Origin: an uncultured Clostridia bacterium
GTDB lineage: Bacteria; Bacillota; Clostridia; Christensenellales; UBA1242
Direction of reading: 5' to 3'
Length of the DNA: 53,548 nucleotides
Assembly (NCBI GenBank): GCA_934747805.1
Contig: CAKVHC010000007.1
Coordinates: 1-53,548 of the forward strand
In this document: positions 32,436 to 43,100 of the stretch, piece by piece
Numbering within the stretch: the stretch's first letter is position 1
Layout: each line of letters starts with the position of its first letter
Program-made: the position numbers and the translations under genes
Notes under the pieces: model-generated
Told to the model about the DNA's origin: nothing
What the model saw: only the letters and a program-made list of their open reading frames with translations
Database searches by the model: none

Positions 32436-32899
32436 AGATATTGCCTGATGGCGATATCTTTTTTTTCTAGCACTTTTAGGACTGAGCAAAGCGGAGTGGA
32501 GAGTTGGGAAATATAATTGGAAATTGCACGGCATTTATTGGGTTCATTTCGTGTAAGACAGGCTAGAATTGTGATGCAATGGCTCACATTTTTGCAAATG
32601 CCGAACACATTCTCAACGCACATGTCCGCATTCGCTTTTTTACAAGAGATGCCAAACAGTTCGCTTAAGTTTTCCGTCATACTAGTCATGGCTTTTTTGA
32701 CATCTATGAGTGCATTAGTCAAATCGTCCGGCAAACATTTTTGACTCACAATTCCCAAACAAACTTTTTGCGAAAGCACAAAAAATGACCCCAACAGTTC
32801 ATTCGTATTTTGTTGGGTGTCATTGGTTTGTTTTCTATATGCGTTTTGCAAAGCTACCAGCACGTCGCTTGGTAAAATCGGATTGTCGTTGTATATCAT
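32432..32899 (-). CDS. Small helical hypothetical protein after the DnaI-like gene
   Basis: A 155-residue, all-helical protein with eight Cys (for example FGISCKKANADMCVENVFGICKNVSHCITILACL) and no recognised family. It follows the DnaI-like gene by 37 bp on the same strand and may be read with it. A separate TTGTAA-17-TATATA promoter ends just 5 nt before the ATG and no ribosome binding site is seen, so it could also produce a leaderless transcript. The Cys do not form a clear zinc-finger pattern. Confidence 0.6.
   Translation of the reverse strand: MIYNDNPILPSDVLVALQNAYRKQTNDTQQNTNELLGSFFVLSQKVCLGIVSQKCLPDDLTNALIDVKKAMTSMTENLSELFGISCKKANADMCVENVFGICKNVSHCITILACLTRNEPNKCRAISNYISQLSTPLCSVLKVLEKKDIAIRQYL
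32436..32466 (+). terminator. Terminator of the ABC-like gene
   Basis: AGATATTGCC pairs with GGCGATATCT around TGAT (one wobble), followed by a T-run. It overlaps the 3' end of the minus-strand gene. Confidence 0.8.
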
Positions 32900-32904
32900 A
32901 CTTT

Positions 32905-32933
32905 TATATATGCATTGAGATTTGATTTTACAA
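32905..32933 (-). promoter_or_regulatory. Start-proximal promoter of the 155-aa gene
   Basis: On the minus strand, TTGTAA (32928-32933), a 17-bp spacer and TATATA (32905-32910), 5 nt before the ATG at 32899. Confidence 0.45.
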
Positions 32934-32936
32934 CTA

Positions 32937-33839
32937 TTAATTTTGTGCTCGGTTATCTTTGCCCTTGAAAAGAATGTTAAGAGATAACATTTTATTGGCT
33001 AGACGGCTATAAATTCTCTCGCCATATCTGTCCAAGATCTTTGTCGCACTGTCTAGGTTGGAAGAGATGCAAGTTGCACGGTTTTTAACTAGACGTTCGT
33101 TGAGAATGGTGTATAAATATTCAACTGTCACGTTCCTAAGGATCGGCTCACTGCCAAGATCATCAATTAGCAACACATCTGCGTCGATATAGTTCTGCAC
33201 GTCGCTAGCTTTACCCATATGGTAGTTGCGACATTGGTTGTTGAGATTGAAAGCCGTTGTGTACTGCACGCTTAAACCCTTTTTGGCCAATTCGTTGGCA
33301 ATGCATTCGAGCAAATATGTTTTGCCAGTGCCTGTGTAGCCTAGCAAGTTGATATTTCGAATAGGTGTGTTTGGATATTTTTTGCACCAATTCAAAACTT
33401 TTTCATAACCGGCCTTAAGTTCAGTAGAGTGGTGACTATTGGCGAATGTGTGTTCAGCATTTACTCCGTCGATATTAGTGAGTTTCGCATTTAAGCGTGC
33501 TTTGAAGCATTCGCAATATTCATTGCCAATGCGTCCAGTGTCCTGACATTTGTTGCATTTAAATTTCGGCTCGAAATCGGCTAGGCTTTCGTTGGTCTTG
33601 GCAAGATATTTGATGAGCAAAGACAGTGCTTTGCCCTCTTCCAATATTAATTTTGAATTGTCTTTTTTATCATATCTTGCATGTGCAAGTTGCAATTTGG
33701 ATGACATGTAGTCTTGATAAAGTCTGTCAAATTCTTTGTCTGATTGTTGTCTTTTGGCGATACGTTCGTTAGCCTCGACGATTGCCTGATTGCGTAAGGC
33801 GGTGTATTGATTGTTCAACTCGGTTATAACGTTTGCCAT
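32937..33839 (-). CDS. DnaI/DnaC-like helicase loader ATPase
   Basis: A 300-residue AAA+ primosomal loader. The N-terminal helical part (1-90) precedes a Cys cluster (Cys95, Cys98, Cys109, Cys111) like the DnaI zinc-binding region. The AAA+ domain has Walker A GYTGTGKT (167-174), Walker B DVLLIDDLGSE (221-231) and a sensor/arginine-finger tail (RYGERIYSRL). These proteins load the replicative helicase DnaB at origins or restart sites; IstB-type transposition helpers are related, but no transposase is nearby and the DnaD-like partner directly upstream favours replication. ATG follows the DnaD-like stop by 1 nt, with GGAGGTG inside that gene's end as ribosome binding site. Confidence 0.88.
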   Translation of the reverse strand: MANVITELNNQYTALRNQAIVEANERIAKRQQSDKEFDRLYQDYMSSKLQLAHARYDKKDNSKLILEEGKALSLLIKYLAKTNESLADFEPKFKCNKCQDTGRIGNEYCECFKARLNAKLTNIDGVNAEHTFANSHHSTELKAGYEKVLNWCKKYPNTPIRNINLLGYTGTGKTYLLECIANELAKKGLSVQYTTAFNLNNQCRNYHMGKASDVQNYIDADVLLIDDLGSEPILRNVTVEYLYTILNERLVKNRATCISSNLDSATKILDRYGERIYSRLANKMLSLNILFKGKDNRAQN

Positions 33840-33840
33840 A

Positions 33841-35286
33841 TTACACCTCCACTTCGTCTAGGTTGCTAAAGAACGAATCGAGCTCTTCTTTAGTATACAC
33901 CTTATCGGTCACACGTGCTGATTGACTTGGTTTGGTAACGCTGGCAGGTGCAAACGCCTTTGCACTAGCGACGTCAGTTACGCCTGCTGAATGCCAGTTG
34001 GACAATATTTTGTTCATATAAATCAATGCACCAGGTTTGTTGGCACTTAGTGAACAAGCATAATCCAACATTTCGTCGTTCATAGCCCAATCCTTAGTCC
34101 ATGTGCGGTAGAAATTGCGATCTTGTTCGTTAACTCGGCGTACAAGTCCAAGTTTTTCAAGAATGTTTTTGATTTGTGTGTCGTTGGCGAGAATGTCTGT
34201 CATATATTGGTTGAACGCTTCCAGATTCAGAATGCCGAGTTTGTAGAACTTGCGTACGATATCGGCATAACCTTCCAGTGTGCGAATGCTTTGCTTGAAA
34301 CAATAGTTGGCGATTGTGGTGAGTAGGTCGCTTGCACAACCCATTTGAATGAATGGAAGTACGTACACGTCCACCACTTGACTCAAATCTTGATAATACA
34401 GTCCAAGCGACTTTGTGATATCTTTTGCAAGAACAAGCAAAGTCTGTTTATTGGTCTCGTATTCGTCGATTTCACTATTGGTCATCAGTTTCATTTCATA
34501 GTATTTGCGAAGAGTGTTGTCAAGATAGCGGATATCGGTTTTGTGCAAACGTGACTTGATCGACTTGGCAACGTGAACGATCACTTCAATGTCAAATCCC
34601 AGTTTTTTTAGCCAGCAATCTAGCATTTCCTTGTCTTCGATTTGTGGACTGGCTTTTGACCCGAGCGCCTTAAACACTTGCACAAGTTTATCGTCATGTG
34701 TGGACAACTCTTGAATTTTTTGTTCCACTTGTGGCAAGGAGAGTATTTGCTCGCACGCCCAATTCTTAGCAATCGTGGTGATATATCTGTGACCCACGCT
34801 GTCACCTTTTTGGCTGATAGCGTATTTGCAAATGGCGAGTAGGGCGTCCATGTCCATATGGAAACTTTCTATAACAGTGTAATATTCTACAAACTCGTTG
34901 GACGATATTGTGCGATTTGGAAACAGCTGTTGCACCAAAACGTTAAAATCATTATATTTGCCCACTTTAAATTTTTTCAAATTGCCAATTGCAGTCTTAA
35001 CAGGTTTGTATATAACTTGCGGCTCGCCCATTTGAACAAGTTGGACTAGTCCCAAGTCTTGCCAATATAGATAAACATTAATAATGTCTTCAATTGTAAT
35101 GTTTAAATCACGGCTCATTTTGTCAAGGCTGTTGTCCGCACTCTCATTGCTAGCCAAAAAATAGCCCCACATATAGACCTTAACGCAGTCGGCAGGAGCG
35201 GTTAGCAAATAATCATTGAAAAATGCATTATCAATGAGTGTGTAATTGTTGTGTTTTTGTTCCGAACTAATCTTGCAAAATGACAT
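33841..35286 (-). CDS. DnaD-like replication initiation/restart protein
   Basis: A 481-residue protein with an N-terminal winged-helix region (about 15-85: TAPADCVKVYMWGYFLA, then LSRDLNI-like MSRDLNITIEDII) and DnaB/DnaD C-terminal-type domains in the middle and end. These domains carry the pattern of a conserved helix with Tyr-Ile and a Trp motif (GHRYITTIAKNWA; GALIYMNKILSNWHSAGV), which appears twice, so two such domains are present. DnaD/DnaB proteins help open DNA and recruit the loader at the origin or at stalled forks. The frame remains open further upstream, but AAAGGTGG before 35286 and a TTTACA-17-TATAAT promoter place the start there. Operon with the DnaI-like gene. Confidence 0.83.
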   Translation of the reverse strand: MSFCKISSEQKHNNYTLIDNAFFNDYLLTAPADCVKVYMWGYFLASNESADNSLDKMSRDLNITIEDIINVYLYWQDLGLVQLVQMGEPQVIYKPVKTAIGNLKKFKVGKYNDFNVLVQQLFPNRTISSNEFVEYYTVIESFHMDMDALLAICKYAISQKGDSVGHRYITTIAKNWACEQILSLPQVEQKIQELSTHDDKLVQVFKALGSKASPQIEDKEMLDCWLKKLGFDIEVIVHVAKSIKSRLHKTDIRYLDNTLRKYYEMKLMTNSEIDEYETNKQTLLVLAKDITKSLGLYYQDLSQVVDVYVLPFIQMGCASDLLTTIANYCFKQSIRTLEGYADIVRKFYKLGILNLEAFNQYMTDILANDTQIKNILEKLGLVRRVNEQDRNFYRTWTKDWAMNDEMLDYACSLSANKPGALIYMNKILSNWHSAGVTDVASAKAFAPASVTKPSQSARVTDKVYTKEELDSFFSNLDEVEV

Positions 35287-35302
35287 AATCCACCTTTCAT
35301 TA

Positions 35303-35331
35303 ATTATACAACATAAAAGGTGGTTTGTAAA
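35303..35331 (-). promoter_or_regulatory. Promoter of the DnaD-DnaI operon
   Basis: On the minus strand, TTTACA (35326-35331), a 17-bp spacer and a perfect TATAAT (35303-35308), with AAAGGTGG before the ATG. Confidence 0.75.
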
Positions 35332-35373
35332 GAAAAAAGTCATTTTATTGTCCGCATTGTTATATGATAAAAT

Positions 35374-36858
35374 ATGAAGAAAATTTTGAATGTAATGTTG
35401 CTTTTGGCCGTTACGATGGCCGCAATGATAAGTTTTGCTGGGTGTAGGGCGGACAACCTTGCTGAAATTAGCAAGAATTTAACAAATTATACAATCGACT
35501 TAGACATTGACGTGGCGAATAAAACTTTAACTGCCAATCAGACAGTGGATTACGTAAACTCGAGTGAAAAAGAGTTGAGTGATGTTAGGTTTCATATCTA
35601 TCCACGAGCTTTTAGCGAAGGCGTGGTGAACAGAACCGTCTCAAAAACTCAGTCAGCCAAGGCGTATCCGAATGGCGAGAGTTATGCCAGCATTGAAATC
35701 AATAAGTTAAATGTGAACGGCAATGAAATAGAAGCGGATTATTCGGGCGAAGACAAAGACATTTTGGTGGCAAGACTTAATGAATCTCTTATGCCTAATG
35801 CACGTGTAAAAATTGAGATAAGCTATAGAATCGTCATTCCTAACGTTTTGCACAGATTTGGATATGGCGAAAACACGATTAACTTAGGCAACATTTATCC
35901 GGTCGCTTGTGTAATGGATGAAAATGGGTGGAGTGAATGCCCATATCATCCAAATGGAGATCCGTTTTATTCAGATATTGCCAATTATTTTGTGACAGCC
36001 AGATATGATAGTGCTTACACTATGGCACTTACTGGCGAGTCGTCCACAACGAAACAAAACAATAAGAACAAAACGACATCGACGGCTAAGGCTGTGCGTG
36101 ACTTCGCAATGGTGCTCAGCAACAAGTTTAATGTCGTGTCAGCGGACGTTAACGGTGTGCAGGTTAGTTATTATTATTTCGACGACGAAAATGCAAACGA
36201 AAATCTGCAGATAAGCAAAGATGCATTGACGTGTTTTTCTAAAAAGTTTTACAAATATCCTTATTCTACATTGTCTGTGGTTAAAGCAGACTTTGTGCAC
36301 GGTGGAATGGAATATCCGAATCTAGTCTACATATCTGCCGACATTGATGACAAATTGCAATATCAGAATTGTATTGTGCACGAGATTGCACATCAATGGT
36401 GGTATGGGCTAGTGGGAAATAATGAATACACTGAAGCTTGGCTCGACGAACCACTTGCAGAATTTTCTGCCGCACTGTTCTATAAATGGCATTCAAATTA
36501 TAACATTAGATATCGTGACGTTATTAGTTCGGCACAAGACAATATGAGCCTGTTCTTGTCGGTTTATCGTGAAGTGTTGGGCACAGTAGACACATCAATG
36601 AATCGACCTGTAAACAAGTACACGACCGATGCGGAATACGTTTACAATATTTATGTCAAAGGCGTGATGATGTACGATTGCTTGATGTCATCTATTGGCG
36701 AGCGAAAACTGGTGAATGCATTGAGTGATTACGCTCATCAATTTGCCTTCAAAAACGCAACGGGAAATGACCTCATTAATTGTTTTGAAAAAAGTACTAA
36801 AATTAAATTAAATGAATTTTTTACAAGTTGGGTTAATGGAGGCGTAATTTTAAATTAA
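35374..36858 (+). CDS. M1-family metallopeptidase lipoprotein
   Basis: A 494-residue lipoprotein: signal peptide with lipobox FAGC (Cys24), an N-terminal beta domain (about 35-275) typical of M1 enzymes, and the catalytic gluzincin domain. The exopeptidase-type motif is GGMEYP at 310-315 (family GxMEN, here Tyr for Asn), with zinc ligands His336 and His340 in HEIAHQWW and Glu359 in WLDEPLAEF. It should cleave peptides on the outside of the cell, perhaps as an aminopeptidase, although the altered GxMEN may change specificity. It ends after the catalytic domain, shorter than the classic four-domain enzymes. There is no ribosome binding site; a TATATG box lies 7 nt before the ATG, but with no clear -35. 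Monocistronic. Confidence 0.88.
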   Translation: MKKILNVMLLLAVTMAAMISFAGCRADNLAEISKNLTNYTIDLDIDVANKTLTANQTVDYVNSSEKELSDVRFHIYPRAFSEGVVNRTVSKTQSAKAYPNGESYASIEINKLNVNGNEIEADYSGEDKDILVARLNESLMPNARVKIEISYRIVIPNVLHRFGYGENTINLGNIYPVACVMDENGWSECPYHPNGDPFYSDIANYFVTARYDSAYTMALTGESSTTKQNNKNKTTSTAKAVRDFAMVLSNKFNVVSADVNGVQVSYYYFDDENANENLQISKDALTCFSKKFYKYPYSTLSVVKADFVHGGMEYPNLVYISADIDDKLQYQNCIVHEIAHQWWYGLVGNNEYTEAWLDEPLAEFSAALFYKWHSNYNIRYRDVISSAQDNMSLFLSVYREVLGTVDTSMNRPVNKYTTDAEYVYNIYVKGVMMYDCLMSSIGERKLVNALSDYAHQFAFKNATGNDLINCFEKSTKIKLNEFFTSWVNGGVILN

Positions 36859-36880
36859 ATAAAAAAAATAAAAAGATTAA

Positions 36881-36930
36881 AAAATAACTGCAAAATTATT
36901 AAAAATAATTAAAAATGCAGTTATTTTTTT
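36881..36930 (+). terminator. Terminator of the M1 lipoprotein gene
   Basis: A perfect 12-bp stem AAAATAACTGCA (36881-36892) with TGCAGTTATTTT (36916-36927), ending in a T-run. Confidence 0.85.
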
Positions 36931-37118
36931 TGTTTTTTATAAAAAAATGAATTATTACGTCACAATTTAATTATTTGTTAAATTTAATTAAATATTTTTT
37001 CACTAATATTTTTCATTATTTTTTAAATTAATTTTATTGCGAATTAATTGGATTAATTATGTCTATTCTTTGCCCAAATATATATAAATATATTTTTTAA
37101 AAATTTACGAATAATTAT

Positions 37119-37147
37119 TTGATAATTATTTTTCTAGGTGGTACACT
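37119..37147 (+). promoter_or_regulatory. Promoter giving a leaderless giant lipoprotein mRNA
   Basis: TTGATA (37119-37124), a 17-bp spacer and TACACT (37142-37147). The ATG at 37156 starts 8 nt after the -10 box and there is no ribosome binding site. Confidence 0.6.
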
Positions 37148-37155
37148 AAAATTGT

Positions 37156-40100
37156 ATGAAATCCCTAATGAAAAAAATAAGAATTTGCATTTTGGCAGTT
37201 ATGTGTTTGTTGCCAGCCTTAATGTTGGCTGGATGCACAGACGACGTGCCAGTAACAGCAATAAATTTTAGAGAAGAGCGCATTGAAATGTTGGTGGGCG
37301 ACAGCTATGAACCACAAGTTTTTTGCAGTCCCAATTCTGCCAGCAACAAGCGTTACGGACTTAAGTCTAACAATACTGCAGTGGTGAGTGCTTCAGGCAA
37401 CAGCCTAATTGCTCGTTCAAAAGGAACAGCAATTGTCACCGCCATTTCTAGCAGCGAAAGTAGAACTGCTAGCATTATTGTCATTGTTTATGACAAGAGT
37501 GTAGCGTTGAGTGTGCCAAGCGAGATTAAGTATGACGGCGACGCACTAACTTTTACTGCCAGTGAAAATGCATACAACTTCGATATGCGTTTGAATGGAC
37601 AGATTGTGCATTTGGGCAACACTAATACCTACCGCAACTTTGAGACGGGCAGGGTGAACACAGTACAAATTATGGCTGTGGGCAATGGACGTGCTACGCT
37701 CAGCAGTGATTTTAGTGAAGAATATAAATTCTATCAGATTAATCAGCCTACCAACTTGAGAGTTGTGGACGGAGTATTGACTTTTGACGCAGTTGAGAAT
37801 GCGTCTAAATATAAAGTGACTCTTAAATCAACTAATAGTGAGGATAATGAGCAAATTATCAGCACAAATAGTCTAAATTTGAGTGATTTGATTGAAAGCG
37901 GAAAAGATTACACCGTTAGCGTAAAAGCTTTAAAAGACGGTTATACAAACGAAAATCTGACCGAAGACGTGCTAATATTTGCCAGTCGTGAATCGGCAAG
38001 CGTTGTTGTAAGCAAGTCGAATGCTCCAACCAACTTGCGAATTGACAAAAATAAACTCATTTTTGACAATGCGGCAAGGCAATCTGTGTTTGAATTGGAG
38101 ATTTACTCTGGTGAGAATCTTGTACAAGCCAGTGAATTTAATGGTGATTTTTACGATTTGTCCAGTTTGGCTGCCGGTGAATATAGCTTTAAACTGAGAC
38201 AAAGAGCAACTAAAGTTAACACCTTGTTCAGCGACTGGTCGACCACACTTGTTGCGACCAAACTCGCCAGTCCAACCGTGACAATATCAGACGGCGTGAT
38301 CAAAATTTCACCTATAGACAGCGCTACAGGATATAATGTTGTGGTAAACGGTGTCGCAATTGACATCCGTAATGCCAACGAATTTATCTTAGGCTCTAGT
38401 TTTGGTGTGGGAGTATATTCAATCGGTGCACAGGCATATGGTGACGATCAGACGATTATTTCCAATGTTTCAGTGACAATCTCTGCGACCAAACTTGCCA
38501 CGCCAACAGATGTTGAACTCAACAATTATGTTTTAACATTCGCCGATGATAATGAATCTGCTAGTTACAAACTCAGCGTGACAGCTGTTTTGACAAGCGA
38601 CGAAACAATTAATGATGTGATAGACGTAGAAGGCATTTCCTACACTTTCGCACCATCCTATTTCGCAGAAACGAACAAGACGGATACATACAAATTGCAA
38701 TTGCAAGCCTACAAAGAAGGCAATTATCTTCTAAGTGAGAAAAGTGATGCATATTTGGTATATAAGCTTGCCACACCACAAAATGTCAACTTGGCAGACG
38801 AAAAAATCACGATTGAAAATGAAAAAATCAATATTGTGGCAGTTGAATCAACAATTGGTTACAAGATCGAATTCTATCTTGCCGATTCAAACGTAAAAGT
38901 GGACGAAAAAGCGTTCACTCCACCTCAAACATATTCCGACCTACCTGCCCTTGATGCTGGCAAATACTCAGTCAAGATCATGGCAACAGGCAACAATATG
39001 AACGTGCTTGATTCGGGCATAGTTCAGTTGGACGACATTGACGTATTAAGCACTCCAACGATCAGAGCTGAAAACAACATGATTGTTTGGGATGCGGTGG
39101 AAAATGCTGAAGGCTATTTTATCACTCGAAATGGCGAGTTGGATGACAAACTTATCACAGAACTGTCTTACAACATTGATTTGTTGGAAGCTGGCTCATA
39201 CGAGTTTAAAATTCGTGCTTATGGCGATGGTGAAAAAATCATCTCATCAAGATATAGTGAAAATCCACTTATCATCACTAAACTTAGCCAACCTGCTGAC
39301 CTTGACTATCAGAATGGCAAAATCACATGGACTGCCGTAGATAACGCTTCGGCATATGACGTGTGCTTTAATAATTCAGAGACGGATAATATTGACACAT
39401 TCCGTGTAACCACCAATTATCTTGAATTGGATTTTTCGAGCAAACTAGCTGGCAGCTATAACTACTATATAATCGCATTAGGCAATGAAAGAGAGATCTT
39501 TGATAGCAAACCTAGCCAAGATTTGACGATTGTAAAGCAGGCTCGAGCAACAGACCTACGACTTGAAGGCAATTCGATTAAGTGGAATTATGACATTGAC
39601 TCCCAATATGAATTGGTTGTCAATGGACTGGCTATAAACAATCTATCAGACGGAAGATTTGACCTTATTGAGAACTACTTGCCTGTGGCAAACTTTGAAA
39701 ATGCGCAAGACTATAACCTAACACTCATCACCAAAGGTGAAGAACGCAAGGTGGTGGCTGGTGGCGTTGTTGTCAAAGTGGATAGTGACCCAACCGACAG
39801 CCTAATTATCACGAAATTGGCGCAAATCACGGACGTTAGTTTTTCAGGCGGCGTGCTGAAATGGAAAATCAACACATCAGCAGTGGCATATTCGCTAGTT
39901 GTGGACGGCGACGTTTTGATAGAAAACATTGCGACCAACGAAGATAATGACGCAGGATATCAGACATACGATCTGAATGCCGACCTAACAGCAGGTGAGC
40001 ATACTGTGGCAATCATCGCACTTGGCAATGGCGAAAATAGTTTCGATTCTAATGCATCTAATTATCTCGCCAGTGACATTCGCTTGACTAAACTGCCAAC

Positions 40101-43100
40101 TGTTGAGTTGAAATTTAACCCTAGTGTATACAATGCTAGCGACAATTCTTACACAATGCCTTATGTTAGTTGGAACGCAGTTTCAGGTGCAGACCACTAC
40201 GCTTTGTACATAAAGTATGCCGATGGCAACGACGAATTGATAGATAGTTTGGGCTCGGTTACAGATACAAGTTATAGCCTAGAAAATATCGACAAGGCGG
40301 GCGATATAACCTTTATGGTTAGAGTTTATGGCAACGCTGATGATATTCTTTATAGCGACTTTGCCGAGATGATTATCGAGCGTCTCAACGCTCCAAAATT
40401 GCTAATTGAGAACGGCAAACTCAGTTGGGAAGGTGTGCTCAATGCCAATAGTTATCTATTGTTTGTTCAAAATCCAGTAACAAATGTTTACGAGCTGGTT
40501 GACGAATATGCTGGCATGGCAAGTTATGATTTTGCTGACCGTGCGGCAGGGGCATACAACGTGCGTTTGATTGCACGCAATAGCCTATCTCAGACGGAAA
40601 TTAAATATGCCGATAGCGTAATGGCTGAGATGACGGTGACTAAACTCAACACTCCACTCAATTTCACAGTCTATGGCGGCAAATTTAAGTTTGATATGGT
40701 AACCGGCGCAGAAGGTTACGAAGTGACGATTGGCAACTATAAGCATATTATTGGGGCTAATCAAACTAGCGATTTGGAATTGTATTCAATGCTGCCAGAA
40801 CGTGTGGAAAACGCAAAACTGGTGGCAACCGCAAACGACAAGATAACCAGTTCACCTGTGACAATCAAAGTGAGAATGTTGAGCAGTCCACTTGGTGTAA
40901 AGATGGTGGGCGGAAATATCACATGGAACAAGATTGCAGTGCCAGACGGCAGCAGCGATGCTGAATATGTGGCGACTATCCAAAAAGGCACCAACGTCGA
41001 AAAGTTTGACGCAGGCGTCAACACGTCATTGGCATTCCCAGACTTGGGCTGGGGCACTGGCGATTATTATATTTACATTCAAGCCAAATCAGGCATATAT
41101 CTTGAAAATGGTGAGGTTGTTTATCAAACAATCAGTCCATTCTCCACCACATACACGGTGACAATTCAAGAAGCAGTAACAAGCATCAGTTCAGTAAACG
41201 GCTTGCTCACCTGGAGCAGCATTCCAACAGCGGTCGGATACAATGTCAAGATTGTTGATGCATCGAATCATGAAAATATCGTATTTGTGACAGACGCAAA
41301 TTTCGATATGAGCGAATATGTTGGCTTTAGAAGTGTCAGCGTTATGACCAAGGGTAATGGCGAAAACATTTTGGATAGTGACTATTCAGACTCAGTGCAT
41401 GTCATTACAATGCCAAAGGTTGAAAATATTGGTGTCGTTGACGGAAAACTAACGTTCAATGCTGTCAGCATCTTCAGTCGAGCAAAATTGACCTTCACCG
41501 ATGTCAACAACAATCTCAAATTCTATGAGTTTGATTGCGACCCTAGTATGTTTGAGGGCGTAGAAAACGCTAAGACATGGGCAAATATCGTAGAATCGTT
41601 TGGCACTGACTACATTAATTGGAATTACACTGATGTATTTAATGCTATAACTAATAGTTACACCTTAAATAAACAAATCAATATTGCAGCTGGCTCATAC
41701 AAATTGACAATAAAGTTGATTGGCAACAGTTACACAGGCAACGTAAATGTGTCCAAAGGTGACATAATCGTCGGCTCCAGTCAGACAAGCGTCAGTGTCG
41801 AAATGGAAAAACTCGCCAAGCCAACTGTAAGCGTTGATGACGGCATCGTTTCATGGAAATCCAACACAAATTATGCCGAATTAAAGACTTTCAATGTACA
41901 CGTTCAACGTGTGTACAAACTAAACGGCGAAAGCAAGGTAGAAAACCACATTTTCCAAACAAATGTGGATTGGTCATACAACAATATTAGCTCAATAGAC
42001 TTCAAAGGCTCAAGTTTCGACTACACCGACCTGAACGGACAGTCACGTTCAATCACTTTCGGTGAGGCAGGTGAATATAAAGTCTACGTAAGTTTGCAGG
42101 GCGACAATACTAAATATTTGACCAGCAATAATTCAAATACTGAAAGCGTTCGCATTCTCGAAGACCCTGAAATCAAACAGATTGCAGGTGAAATGACTTG
42201 GGAAGCAATTCCTCACGCCAGCGAATACAGAATTGACTATAGAATAAATGGCGGAACGGAAGAAAAGTCATTGTTTGTAAAGGGTGATAGGCTCAACTTT
42301 GTCACCGATTTCGAAGACACTAAAGGCGTGACACATGTATTCCCAGCAGGCGAATATGATTTGAGAATTTATGCTGTGGGCAATGGCAAAAATGTTCTTG
42401 ATTCCAAGTCCGGAAAGCATTATACAAAGACAAAGATTGACATTGACAAAGCGCAATTCACGCTCACAGAAGGCATGCTCGAATGGAACGTTGTGAACAA
42501 TATGGCGTGCTATTATGTAGACATTGATAACGCCTTTGAATCAAATGGCGGCATCATTGTCAGCGCCAATCAGCCAAATGATAGTCTCATTTATGATAGT
42601 GCCAACGGCATGTTGACATATGAGATTCCAACAAGTTTGGTAGTCGGCGAACACTCAGTCCGCATATATGTGGTGGGTGACAATGAAAGTCTGTTGAGTT
42701 CAAGTTTCTCGAAAATCATTACGGCAGAAAAATTGGTGGCATTAAGCACTCCGTCACTAAATGGCGGCAAACTGGAATGGTTGCCTAATAGCAACAATCG
42801 ATCTGGTTTTGATGTCAAGGTAGACTTTAATGACGACGACGGCAAGGCAATTAGTTTCATTGAAAACATTAATGAATCCACATTCATATTGCCAGACAGA
42901 GTGACACTCTCTGACGGCGTTGTCTACGAACTAAATGGACGTGATTACAGGGTTAAGGTGAAAGTTCGTGGAACAAACTACAATCAATCAGGAGCAAGCT
43001 ATTTCAACAGCGATTATTCGAATGAAATCAGCTTCACACGTTATGACGATGTGGCTAGAGTCTACACCGCTAATGGCGAACTGACATGGACGGCAGTTAA

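Larger units (their letters stand above)
36859..37155 (+). other. Extremely AT-rich intergenic region
   Basis: 297 bp, nearly all A and T, between the M1 lipoprotein gene and the giant lipoprotein gene. It contains one terminator (36881-36930) and, at its end, the promoter of the giant gene. The rest (36935-37110) holds poly-A/T tracts with no clear motif; it could act as a curved or UP-like upstream DNA. Confidence 0.7.

Noticed and set aside
32937..33839. IstB-type transposition helper
   Set aside because: No transposase or terminal inverted repeats nearby; the neighbouring DnaD-like gene and the N-terminal Cys cluster point to a DnaI-type loader.
36935..37118. Origin-like AT-rich unwinding element
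   Set aside because: No DnaA-box cluster (TTATCCACA) and no dnaA, dnaN or partition genes nearby; the AT-richness is more simply an upstream region.
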